A stretch of 64,000 nucleotides of DNA from Mucilaginibacter arboris (GTDB lineage Bacteria; Bacteroidota; Bacteroidia; Sphingobacteriales; Sphingobacteriaceae): the NCBI RefSeq assembly GCF_009754915.1, contig NZ_WPIK01000013.1, positions 1-64,000 on the forward strand. Direction: 5' to 3'. This document shows positions 45,101-53,500 of the stretch, piece after piece. The notes under the pieces are model-generated. The model had not been told where the DNA came from, made no database searches, and was given only the letters and a program-made list of their open reading frames with translations. Position 1 is the stretch's first letter; the number at the start of each line of letters is the position of its first letter. Made by a program: the position numbers and the translations under genes.

Positions 45101-45343
45101 TTTATCGCCAGTTATAGCTGCCGAATATTCAAACACACTGATATTTATACCTGCTAACGGCTTATTTGTAGCAGCATCTTTTATTGTTCCTCTTATTGTT
45201 ATGCCTTTATCTATAGCATTTACTGTAGCAGGTGCTGCAACCGTTCTTTTTGTACTATCGAGTTGCTGGGCAAATAAATTGTTTGCGCCAAACACGAGCG
45301 AGGTAAATAATAGGCTTTTAAATAATAAAGTAAATATTCGCAT
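42131..45343 (-). CDS. SusC/RagA-family TonB-dependent transporter
   Basis: 1070 aa, typical of SusC. Signal peptide (LLFTSLVFGANNLFAQ), a CarboxypepD_reg-like domain (GTIKDAATNKPLAGINISVF), plug with the diagnostic LFLRGYSSLYGTNKPLIVVDG and GTRGANGVILIS, then the 22-strand barrel ending in the C-terminal VGVRVGL. It moves a bound ligand through the outer membrane using TonB energy. Its start is 18 bp from the fasciclin gene on its 5' side. Confidence 0.92.
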   Translation of the reverse strand: MRIFTLLFKSLLFTSLVFGANNLFAQQLDSTKRTVAAPATVNAIDKGITIRGTIKDAATNKPLAGINISVFEYSAAITGDKGEFTIKVPNINAVLTVSGQGFQSKDVPLKGRKSISVSLFEDSYNSIYDIAKTPFGQTPQNQSVNSLASISTQGGWETNNETTDSYLQGKVAGLNAIRRSGTPGIGANLFLRGYSSLYGTNKPLIVVDGMIYDDNHYGNSLIGGHVYNPLEQIDFKDIDNITVIKDGSSIYGTRGANGVILISTAHAPELATRIDFGVDGGFNFTPSNLPVLKAADYRTYLSDVLRTSGLTDAQIQAQPYMNDAVGSSTYAQYHNNTDWQKQVFKNSYNTNYYLKVSGGDEIAKYALSLGYLGNDGITQETNLARYNTRFNADLNLTKKFTASASLSFTYAQQNLRDQGTNYKINPIYASQIKSPLVGVHSVNAQGVESPNLTDADIFNISNPAALIGSAQETNQSYRFFGIVNFKYQFNRYLNLQTGIGITSDKIRENTFIPRAGVVNDTLSNAIADSRLGTQVQRLYSIYNDTHLSFDRTFNRIHHVSANLGFRYNSDNTQDNYSLGYNSATDQLISVTNSVSALRRTGGDLGKWNWLNNYLGLDYQLLGKYLFSYNMAVDGSSRFGTQIPGVLSISGSKFAVLPSIAAGWLISSEKFMSNVNFIELLKLRASYGLTGNDDIGNYTARQYYVSQNLLGTEGLVRGNIGNPQLQWERNKKANIGIDASFLNERLSVSIDAYQNTTDKMIVYEPQPTTSGLTYAITNNGGMRTKGLEMAVNARIINHSNFKWDVGMNIAAYRNKITELPGTQMLTTYAGGTILTAQGLPANLFYGYKTNGVYTSDAEAAAAGTNHQGISIVSSTGALVKLKGGDVRFVDTNGDNIIDSRDMQVIGNPNPDFTGGFNTRFAYKRFTLDALFTFSKGNDVYNYTRRVLESESGYQNQTLAVVNRWRADGQVTDIPKATYGDPMGNSRFSDRWIEDGSYLRLRTVSVSYNVPVKTKFLKSVRVYLTGNNIFTMTKYLGYDPEFSATESLLTQGIDTNLEPIYRSVQVGVRVGL

Positions 45344-45361
45344 AGTTTAGGTTTATTAAAC

Positions 45362-46825
45362 TTATTGTATTATAGGATCGAGTTTTACGTAATCAAACGT
45401 GAAGCTGTTCTGGCCAGTAGTTGTACTGTTTGCACCAACCATAAACATATTTAAATTACCATATTTGTTAACTGTATAGCTGCCAAGGCGTTTTTCATCA
45501 TAGGTATTAAGGTCTGCAGTACTAGTAAAAGAAGGTGTTGCATTATAGGTTCCAAAAGCTAACGTCTGAGAAAATATAGTACCTGTATCATTTAAGGCCC
45601 GCCAGGAAACTGTGTATGTAGCAGCATATACGTTTGGAACATTATACCTTGCATAATAGGAAGCAGGCAAAGAACCTGCGCTGCTACCTGCAACCAATAT
45701 ATCATTAAAGATATTCCCGTTGGGATCTTTACGGATACGATAAAGTATATTAGCCCTTTTATCAGTAGTAGCAAAGCCTGCAGGGTTTTCTCCCTGAATG
45801 TATATAGGTGTTATTTTATCCTTTACACGAAAATTAACACTGCTCATTACATACACAATACCGTTACTGGCCGTATAAGTAGAAAGTATTGCACTTTTAT
45901 TAAAAGGCACTTTTACATTATTAACAGAAAGCAAGGTATCTGTCAGCAGCGCAGGCGTAATCAGTGTATTAAATGCCAAGTCTTTTACAACGTTTCTTGC
46001 GCTTAAATAAGTAGTACTATCCAAACTCGTATTATAGCTGCCGGTGGTTGTAAAATATTTAGTTACTTTACTTCGTTCGCTATCGTAAGCTGCATCAGCC
46101 AACACAATAAAAGTATATTGTTTACTTTCATCACTTACATCCAATACTGTTTTTAGATAGGTATTTGCACTAATAACTCCGGTTCCGGGTTTTAATACAG
46201 GTTTGCCTGTTGTTGGGTCAACACCAGTTTGAGTTGCTTTGGAAGTATCAGTATAAGTATAATTTAGTGCCTGTAAATATGCCTTTTGCTTTAAACCTGT
46301 TGTAGTTAAACTGTTAACATATTCCCAGATATTTAATTTAGGTATAATTGCTTTATCGATAATGTGCAAAATGCCGTTTCCTACATATTGGTTAGCTTGT
46401 GTAATATTAGCCTCTTCAAATGTTGTACTGGTAAACGTTGCAAATTTTCCGTTTAAAGTTTGCACCCTAACAGAAGGTTGCGGTACATTAGTTAAATAAG
46501 ATTGATTTGATAGGTGGTTACCTACAAACTGTTTTAGTTTGGCCGTGTCATTTAATATTGTTGCATCAACACTTTGCATTGCAGTATTAGTAGGCGCCCA
46601 AACTGTAAAAGTTTTTGAGGATGAAATAACTTTATCATAACCTGTTTTAACCAAGTACCCGCTAAAAGTGCTCAGGTTGGGGTTTTGATTGATCTGGTCC
46701 ATCAGGTTTTTACCCAACTGTGCATCAGTAATACTATCATGCTTATCCCATTGCTTTTGGCATGACGTAGTAACACAGCCTACAATAAATAATAATAAAA
46801 GGAAGTATGTATGTTTATAAGTCAT
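45362..46825 (-). CDS. FAS1 (fasciclin)-domain lipoprotein
   Basis: 487 aa. The lipoprotein signal ends in TTSCQK (Cys22). The FAS1 fold is seen at about residues 40-185: NPNLSTFSGYLVKTGYDKVI, FTVWAPTNTAMQ and the H-box-like VGNGILHIIDKAI. A second, weaker one spans about 190-335 with ASNGIVYVMSSV. FAS1 domains mediate adhesion or ligand binding. The C-terminal 150 residues are beta-rich. Being encoded between SusCD pairs suggests a surface partner for uptake, which is inference. Confidence 0.85.
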   Translation of the reverse strand: MTYKHTYFLLLLFIVGCVTTSCQKQWDKHDSITDAQLGKNLMDQINQNPNLSTFSGYLVKTGYDKVISSSKTFTVWAPTNTAMQSVDATILNDTAKLKQFVGNHLSNQSYLTNVPQPSVRVQTLNGKFATFTSTTFEEANITQANQYVGNGILHIIDKAIIPKLNIWEYVNSLTTTGLKQKAYLQALNYTYTDTSKATQTGVDPTTGKPVLKPGTGVISANTYLKTVLDVSDESKQYTFIVLADAAYDSERSKVTKYFTTTGSYNTSLDSTTYLSARNVVKDLAFNTLITPALLTDTLLSVNNVKVPFNKSAILSTYTASNGIVYVMSSVNFRVKDKITPIYIQGENPAGFATTDKRANILYRIRKDPNGNIFNDILVAGSSAGSLPASYYARYNVPNVYAATYTVSWRALNDTGTIFSQTLAFGTYNATPSFTSTADLNTYDEKRLGSYTVNKYGNLNMFMVGANSTTTGQNSFTFDYVKLDPIIQ

Positions 46826-46856
46826 CCTTGTTAAGTTTTAAATTTATCAAATTCCT

Positions 46857-46878
46857 CATCCTGAAACTTTTCAGGATG
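46857..46878. promoter_or_regulatory. Short hairpin between two fasciclin genes
   Basis: CATCCTGAAA and TTTCAGGATG form a perfect 10-bp stem with a 2-nt loop in the 73-bp gap between the two fasciclin genes. No T run follows on the minus strand, so it may be an RNA-processing or stability element rather than a terminator. Confidence 0.45.
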
Positions 46879-46898
46879 ATGAATACTTATTGAAATTT

Positions 46899-48629
46899 CT
46901 ATGGCCTCTGCATCAATGTTCCGTCCCGATAAAATTTAGGATATACCTGATCCTGATTTATTGGTATAAATTGGATCATATCTAAAGTAACACCAGTAGA
47001 GTTACTTCCCTGATCTTTTATGGCTGTTAACCTGATCTTATGCCTGTCTGTCGAGGTAATATTAACTGTGCCTGCTAATTGCCCAACCTGTGTATTAAGT
47101 GTTAAAGGGGCTGAAGCAGAATATCTTTTAAAACCCTGTGCTGCTAATACATCATCAGTTGCAGTAACATCTGGCAAATAACCGTTTGAATTAGCAACAT
47201 TGCTCAGATTTACTATTCTGGAAAGTGGATTTCCGTCAACGGAAACTTGTGTGTATTGACCGTGAACACCTACCCGATAACAAATCCAAACCTTGTACTG
47301 TCCTTTAACCAATAATGGTGTAGTAAATTCAATCCAATTAATTACAGATGCGTTGCCAAAACGTAAACCAAAGTCTAAATGGTCATAATAAATGTGGTAG
47401 TTAGAAGAAGTTGTTGGATCACAAGTATAAGTAATTGTACTTGCAGTCCGGTCCCAGGTGACACCAGCTAATTGACCGTAATTAATGATAGTACTGGTTC
47501 CGTTCTTCCTAAATACAGTAGTTATTTTTCTTAATTCAGGTTGATCTGCCACATCGAAGTACAATGCTGTTGGTGCCCTGACTTTTATAGTAAAATTAGT
47601 ATTAACCGCATGAAGAACACCATTGGTGGTTGAATTATCACTGTAAGCACGATTGACAGGAACACCTGGTTCTAATTTACCATTAAACGTGGTTTCATTT
47701 AATAAAACGGTAGTGCCACTTAAGGAAGAAGTGATAACTTCCTGAGGCGCAAGCGTAGCAAGAGATGGTGAAGTAATTACATCTGCCAGGTATTTGATAT
47801 CCGGAACAGTATGATAGGCTACAAACAGGTATAAACTATCTGTTGGATCTTTGGGATTTCCCTTTGTAGAATACCGCTTTTGCAACGCAGCAAAATTACT
47901 AAAGCCTGCCGCATTAAATGTAGAATCAGTTTCTGCAAATAGCGTAAAAAATTTACGGTTTGCATTTGTGCTGCTATTTGCCGGAACATTTAGGGTGTCA
48001 TAAAAACCAGTTGCCTTTAATGCCTGGGTAAATATGGTATATTTTGAGCTTTGTTCAACCATTTGCGCAATGGTAAGCTTAGCAGGAGTTAGCACATTAT
48101 CAATCACATGCACAATACCATTTCCTAACCTTACATTACCTGTTACTAAGTTAGCCTGCCTGTTAATGGTTGTTTTACTTGTGCCGTTAACATTAGCAAC
48201 ACCCGTTATTAAATATTGCCCGTACATGGTAATACTTTGTAATTTACCATCTGTAAATTGCGTAGTGCTTATAGTATCTTGTATCAAATGAAGTTTTACA
48301 ATATCCTTACAGGCATTTGCATCGATGTCAGCAACACTTGATTTTCCTATTGCTTTTAAATAGGTTTTTACGCCATCATCTGTCGGGGCAAACAACGTAT
48401 AGGCGCCATACGCACCCAGGAAACCAGAATACCCGCTTTTCTCCAAAATCTGGTCAAATAAGGTAAATTGAGTAGGATTTGCCTCCAGATACTGGGTTAT
48501 ATTTAAAGTACTGGAAGTAAGTATTGGGTATTCCTGCTTTTTACAACTGCCTAAAAAGGCAATTATAGTTATACAAATTGCCATATACCATGTCAATTTA
48601 TATTTGTTAAAAATTCCTTTCATAATCAT
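46899..48629 (-). CDS. FAS1 (fasciclin)-domain lipoprotein
   Basis: The open frame begins at 48683 inside the SusD gene. An ATG at 48629 or 48623 gives a clean lipoprotein signal (AICITIIAFLGSCKK), so 48629 is used (576 aa). A first FAS1 domain spans about residues 35-180 (YTLFAPTDDGVKTYLKAIG, LGNGIVHVIDNVL) and a second about 185-345 (FFTLFAETDSTFNAAG, NGVLHAVN). The C-terminal 200 residues form a beta-rich, possibly carbohydrate-binding module (WIEFTTPLLVKGQYKVWICY). Co-transcribed with the SusD gene 16 bp upstream. Confidence 0.83.
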   Translation of the reverse strand: MIMKGIFNKYKLTWYMAICITIIAFLGSCKKQEYPILTSSTLNITQYLEANPTQFTLFDQILEKSGYSGFLGAYGAYTLFAPTDDGVKTYLKAIGKSSVADIDANACKDIVKLHLIQDTISTTQFTDGKLQSITMYGQYLITGVANVNGTSKTTINRQANLVTGNVRLGNGIVHVIDNVLTPAKLTIAQMVEQSSKYTIFTQALKATGFYDTLNVPANSSTNANRKFFTLFAETDSTFNAAGFSNFAALQKRYSTKGNPKDPTDSLYLFVAYHTVPDIKYLADVITSPSLATLAPQEVITSSLSGTTVLLNETTFNGKLEPGVPVNRAYSDNSTTNGVLHAVNTNFTIKVRAPTALYFDVADQPELRKITTVFRKNGTSTIINYGQLAGVTWDRTASTITYTCDPTTSSNYHIYYDHLDFGLRFGNASVINWIEFTTPLLVKGQYKVWICYRVGVHGQYTQVSVDGNPLSRIVNLSNVANSNGYLPDVTATDDVLAAQGFKRYSASAPLTLNTQVGQLAGTVNITSTDRHKIRLTAIKDQGSNSTGVTLDMIQFIPINQDQVYPKFYRDGTLMQRP

Positions 48630-48645
48630 TTTTTGCACTAAATTA

Positions 48646-50175
48646 TTATTGATAAAATGGATTTTGTACCAGGTTTGGGTCAACTCTTATTTCATTATAG
48701 TAAATAGGGAAATAATGGCTATTTACATCTTTTAATTTATTGAGAATAGCTTGTTGAGAGGTCGGAGGTGCACTGCTAATCGCAGCCGATAGCAAAATAT
48801 CGATCCTGGCATAATTATTCCTTTTGGCATTGCGCAACAGGTCGTACCACCGTTTTCCCTCAAAAGCAAATTCACGGCCTCGTTCTGCAAGTAAGTAATC
48901 TGTCATGCCATTTACATCAGTTACATTTGGGTTTTGTGCAGTAAGATAAATTGCATGTGCCCTGGTCCTAATCTGGTTTATTAAAGTAAGTGCGTCCTGA
49001 CCACGATTTACATTAATGCAAGCTTCAGCTTTCATTAATAATACATCGGCATAACGATATACAAACCAATGTGCATAGGATACATCCGTGGTACGGTAAG
49101 TAGTAGATGTTGCTGCTACATATTTGAATATGTTATTGTCATTAGTATTTACAGAAGCGCCCGACCCCCTGATATCATAATCAGTTGCATCATTAAAATC
49201 AATACCAAAAAAATCATCCATCACAGTAGCGCCTGATACATACCTTGCTTTGTTAGTTAAAAACATAGCATAAAAAGGATTTAATTTTTGACTGTCAAAT
49301 TGAAATTCAAAAATCCCTTCACTGGAATTACCATTATAATATAAAGTATTAAACCAACCACCTGTACCAGCTACAAGCCCATACTGGCCAGAATTGATTA
49401 CTTTATCACAAGCTGTAATACAATCATTATAGTCATCCATCCACAAGTAAACATCAGCTTCCATAGTATAAATAGTATATTTAGTAATACGGCCTTTGTT
49501 AGAAGCATTATCACCATAAGAAAATACTGCATTGCTTTCTGCCTGCTTTAAATCTGTAAGTATTTGTGCTAAAACATCTTTCTGGCTTGTTTTAGTCAAT
49601 TGCTGCAAATCAGTATCACTTGCAGTAGATTTTAATTTTAACGGGACATCACCAAAACTCCTAACTAAATAAAAGTACATTAAAGCCCTTAAAGCTAAAG
49701 CTTCTGATAAATAAGCATTTAACTGGGTTTGCGTTAAGGTTTTATCATATTGCATTACTCCAGGACCATTATCAAGAACAGTATTACAGTAATTGATAAT
49801 TTTATATACAGGCGCCCAGTTTGTAAAAGAGTTACTTGATAAAATATTATCGGAAAGGATACCAACTTCGTCAACAGTAACTCCCGGCCCTCCTCCTACC
49901 ATATCTGCACGGGCTTCTCCCCAAACAAACAATACATCAGCTAATGGCCTGTCATTACCGGTACCGTTACCGGTTGCAGAACCAAGTAATGATGCATAAC
50001 ACCCAATTACTGCTGCCTGCAACTGTTCCTTAGTTTTCCAGAATTCATCTTTTATAATGCCATCCTGTGGTTTAAGATCAAGGTATTTATTGCATGAGCA
50101 GGAAAATAACATGATCAGAATAAGAACCGCCAATTTGCCTTTAATCCTTATAAGTTTTCTCATTAATTTGTACAT
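48646..50175 (-). CDS. SusD/RagB-family nutrient-binding lipoprotein
   Basis: 509 aa. Lipoprotein signal LAVLILIMLFSCSCNKYLD; an ATG four codons downstream is an alternative start. SusD marks are LKPQDGIIKDEFWKTKEQLQ, LALRALMYFYLVRSFGDVPL, the TPR-like VYLWMDDYNDCITACDKVI and LLAERGREFAFEGKRWYDLLR. It pairs with the SusC-type gene 20 bp upstream. Together they would import one oligomer or degradation product; which one is not visible here. Confidence 0.92.
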   Translation of the reverse strand: MYKLMRKLIRIKGKLAVLILIMLFSCSCNKYLDLKPQDGIIKDEFWKTKEQLQAAVIGCYASLLGSATGNGTGNDRPLADVLFVWGEARADMVGGGPGVTVDEVGILSDNILSSNSFTNWAPVYKIINYCNTVLDNGPGVMQYDKTLTQTQLNAYLSEALALRALMYFYLVRSFGDVPLKLKSTASDTDLQQLTKTSQKDVLAQILTDLKQAESNAVFSYGDNASNKGRITKYTIYTMEADVYLWMDDYNDCITACDKVINSGQYGLVAGTGGWFNTLYYNGNSSEGIFEFQFDSQKLNPFYAMFLTNKARYVSGATVMDDFFGIDFNDATDYDIRGSGASVNTNDNNIFKYVAATSTTYRTTDVSYAHWFVYRYADVLLMKAEACINVNRGQDALTLINQIRTRAHAIYLTAQNPNVTDVNGMTDYLLAERGREFAFEGKRWYDLLRNAKRNNYARIDILLSAAISSAPPTSQQAILNKLKDVNSHYFPIYYNEIRVDPNLVQNPFYQ

Positions 50176-50195
50176 TAAAATATTTTTATCTCTAT

Positions 50196-53100
50196 TTAAA
50201 AAGTAGCTGTTAAACCTAAAGTATATATTCTGCTTGCAGGTGTTGTTGAATTATCGATAGCCTGTCTGTAGATATCAGATGCCCTGGGCGATACTTCGGG
50301 ATCCTGGCCTAAATATTTTGTAAATGTCATTAAGTTTTGTCCTGTTACGTAAATACTTGCATTTTTTACACTTAATTTCTTAACAAAAGACTGACTTAGA
50401 TTATATCTTAAAGTAGCTGAAGTAAATTTGATAAAAGAGCCATCCTGCACATAACGTGATGATCCAAGCCAGTTATATCCGGAGCCGTATAATGCCCTTG
50501 GTATATCTGTAACATCACCAGGTTTCTCCCATCTTCTTAATACCGCTGTGCTTTGGTTATTGTATTGGTACATGTTAGTAGTAGTCATCATGGTATTGTT
50601 AATTAAATCAAATCCCTCACGATAGCTGAAAAACAAGTTTAATTTCCAATTACGCTTATAGGTAATTGTCGGCCCAAAGCCTCCTGTAATTTTAGGATTG
50701 CCGTTTCCCAGGTAAATAACATCACGGTAATCAATTACACCATCATGGTTTACATCCTGATATTTTGCATCACCAGGCTGAAATAAATAATCTGTTGCAG
50801 GATAATTAAAGCGCATTTGCACCGGTTGCCCGTTAGGGCCGATAATTTGTTTACCATTTTTATCGGTAGCAATTGTTTCTGAAGCATCTTTATATACCCC
50901 TAAATATTTATAGCCATAAATAGAGCCAAGCGGATTGTTTAATTGTATAGTTGATAAAAATTGTCCGTTTAAAGTAGTATTACCTGTTGATAAGGAAACA
51001 TAAGGGGAAATACTTCTCATTACGTTTTCATTATGGGCAATATTAAAAGCAAAATCTATGATCCAGTTTTTTGTTTTAAGCGGAGTTGTGTTTAAGCCAA
51101 TTTCAAAACCCTGATTATCTAAAGTACCAGCATTCATACTAATTCCACTATAACCAGTATAAGTTGGGATAGCTAATGGATTATTGGTATTAAAAAGCAA
51201 ATCTGTAGTTCGGTTTCTATATACTTCGACATCTAAATTAATCCGGTTCTTAAACATAATGAGGTTAAGCCCGACATTAGTACCTGAAGTTTTTTCCCAT
51301 CTTAAATTATCCAACTGTATATTTTGCGAATAAACACCTGATTGGCCTAAATAAGTCCATGGAAATGTAGCGTATGTATTATAAAAAGAGTAATCAGCTG
51401 TTGGCGTGTTGCCGCTTTGTCCATAACTTGCCCGAAAACTAAAATCATCTAAAAAAGTAAACTTTTTCATAAATGACTCACCAGATACACGCCATCTTCC
51501 TGAAATTGAAGGAAATAAACCATAGCGATGGTTGGGGCCAAATCTGGAGTTGCCGTCTCCCCTTAAACCAATATTTATAAGGTAACGGTCAAATAATCCA
51601 TATTGTGCACTTAATAAAGCGGCTACAGCCCGCGTTTCGGTTAAACCAGAAGCTATACCCAATTCTGAGTTTTGTGTACGTGAAGCAGCAGATGGATCCT
51701 GAAGAATAGTTGAAGCTGTATTTGATGTTAATTGTGACTCGCTAACTATTTTATTATCATAAGTCTGCAAGGACAACAAACCTTGAAAGGTTTGATTTTC
51801 ACCCAACTTTGGCGTTGCTATAAAATTTATTTTTGACTGAACATTAAATACATCTATGTCATAACCATAGCCCCTGTTTACTACTGTTTCTGTTACTGGC
51901 CTTCCTGTAGCTGTTTGAGGTAAAAATGTAGATTGTTTACTGTTATTAATATCAAATTGCACATCAGCAGTTGAAGTTAATAAGCCTGGAATTATATAAT
52001 ATTGTAAGTTAAAATGTGGCGTAACACGATCATCAAGTGTATTATTTACCCCCGTGTTTGCCATGGCGACAGGATTATAGGTTGCAGGATACTGGCCCTG
52101 AATATTTGAAGCAGGCGAAAAATAATTGGGCGTTAGGTTACCATACTCATCATATTCATAAATGCTCATATTGGGCATTTTAGTCATTGCCACGTTTCTT
52201 ACGTTTAAATTTTTATTTGTAGGGTCATAATAATTGCCTTGTGTAAGACTGTGAGTATAGGCTACGTCTGCTCGAAAACGAAGATTAGTTGATACAATAT
52301 AATCTAAATTGAAACGGGTATTAATCCGGTCAAGCCCTGTACCCACAGTAGTCCCCTTTTCTCCATCATAACCTAATGAAGCAAAATATCTGGCTTTTTC
52401 ACCTCCGCCAGTTATAGATATGTTATGGTTATTGGTATAGCCGGTTTGTGTAATAGCCTTTACCCAGTCGGTATTATTACTATAGTTGTGATAGTAATAA
52501 GGATTGTTAGGGTCATATTGAAACTCGACTGCAGTAAGTGTATTTAATGGTGTACCTCTTACATTTTGTATTTCTTCGGGTATTAATTCAGAATATTGGT
52601 TACCGGTAAGCAAAGGGATCGCGCTGGGTTGTTTAGAGAAAGACCCTTTAAAAGTATAAGTAATGGAAGGTGCTCCTACAGCTCCCCGTTTTGTATTAAT
52701 AATCAATACGCCGTTTGCCGCACGAGAACCCCAAACTGCGGTTGCGGCAGCATCTTTTAACACACTAATATCTTGTATGTCAGACGGGGCTATACTTAAT
52801 AAGCTTGCATATCCCTGTTCATCTGCTGTTGCAAAATTGAAATCTGCAGGTATGGTAGTTTCATAAGGCATGCCATCAACCACGATTAAAGGATTTGTTA
52901 CACCATTGATCGTAGAAGTTCCGCGTATCCTGATAGACATTCCTGCCCCGGGATCACCGGAATTAGCTGTTAAATCAACGCCCGGTAAACGTCCCTGCAA
53001 TGCCTGGTCTATAGAAGTTGCCTGCAATTCTTCCAGGTCTTTCGCACTGATAGTTGAAATGGCTGTTGTTTGGTTACGCACATCTATATTAAGGCCTGTA

Positions 53101-53480
53101 CCATTGCTTACCGACTTGCTGCCAACAATAGATACTTCGTTTAGCGTGCTTGAATTAGGGTCCAGGGCAACGTTAAAAGTCCTCCGGTCATTAATTTCAA
53201 ATACTTTTGATTTGTATCCGATATAAGAAATAGAAAGTTTATTTTTTGTGCTTGAAACCCTTATAGCAAAATTACCATCAATATCAGTAGCTACGCCGGT
53301 AACTGTACGTTTCTCGTTATCCTGTTCAACAACAGAAGCTCCGATAATTGCTGCTTTGTCCTTACTGTCTGTAACCTTGCCCTTAATAAGAATCCTATCT
53401 GTAGTTTGGGCTTTAGCTGTATAATTGACAGTTGTAAAAATTACTGAAAAACAAAGAATATAAGTGTAGAATTTTTTCAT
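50196..53480 (-). CDS. SusC/RagA-family TonB-dependent transporter
   Basis: 1094 aa. Signal peptide (MKKFYTYILCFSVIFTTVNY), a CarboxypepD_reg-like domain (ILIKGKVTDSKDKAAIIGAS), a plug with SIRIRGTSTINGVTNPLIVV and VWGSRAANGVLIINTKRG (SusC signature), and a barrel ending in TLGLTATF. It is the transporter partner of the SusD gene downstream and is preceded by a fasciclin gene with a 20-bp gap. Confidence 0.93.
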   Translation of the reverse strand: MKKFYTYILCFSVIFTTVNYTAKAQTTDRILIKGKVTDSKDKAAIIGASVVEQDNEKRTVTGVATDIDGNFAIRVSSTKNKLSISYIGYKSKVFEINDRRTFNVALDPNSSTLNEVSIVGSKSVSNGTGLNIDVRNQTTAISTISAKDLEELQATSIDQALQGRLPGVDLTANSGDPGAGMSIRIRGTSTINGVTNPLIVVDGMPYETTIPADFNFATADEQGYASLLSIAPSDIQDISVLKDAAATAVWGSRAANGVLIINTKRGAVGAPSITYTFKGSFSKQPSAIPLLTGNQYSELIPEEIQNVRGTPLNTLTAVEFQYDPNNPYYYHNYSNNTDWVKAITQTGYTNNHNISITGGGEKARYFASLGYDGEKGTTVGTGLDRINTRFNLDYIVSTNLRFRADVAYTHSLTQGNYYDPTNKNLNVRNVAMTKMPNMSIYEYDEYGNLTPNYFSPASNIQGQYPATYNPVAMANTGVNNTLDDRVTPHFNLQYYIIPGLLTSTADVQFDINNSKQSTFLPQTATGRPVTETVVNRGYGYDIDVFNVQSKINFIATPKLGENQTFQGLLSLQTYDNKIVSESQLTSNTASTILQDPSAASRTQNSELGIASGLTETRAVAALLSAQYGLFDRYLINIGLRGDGNSRFGPNHRYGLFPSISGRWRVSGESFMKKFTFLDDFSFRASYGQSGNTPTADYSFYNTYATFPWTYLGQSGVYSQNIQLDNLRWEKTSGTNVGLNLIMFKNRINLDVEVYRNRTTDLLFNTNNPLAIPTYTGYSGISMNAGTLDNQGFEIGLNTTPLKTKNWIIDFAFNIAHNENVMRSISPYVSLSTGNTTLNGQFLSTIQLNNPLGSIYGYKYLGVYKDASETIATDKNGKQIIGPNGQPVQMRFNYPATDYLFQPGDAKYQDVNHDGVIDYRDVIYLGNGNPKITGGFGPTITYKRNWKLNLFFSYREGFDLINNTMMTTTNMYQYNNQSTAVLRRWEKPGDVTDIPRALYGSGYNWLGSSRYVQDGSFIKFTSATLRYNLSQSFVKKLSVKNASIYVTGQNLMTFTKYLGQDPEVSPRASDIYRQAIDNSTTPASRIYTLGLTATF

Positions 53481-53500
53481 ACCAGTTCTATTGAGCAGAT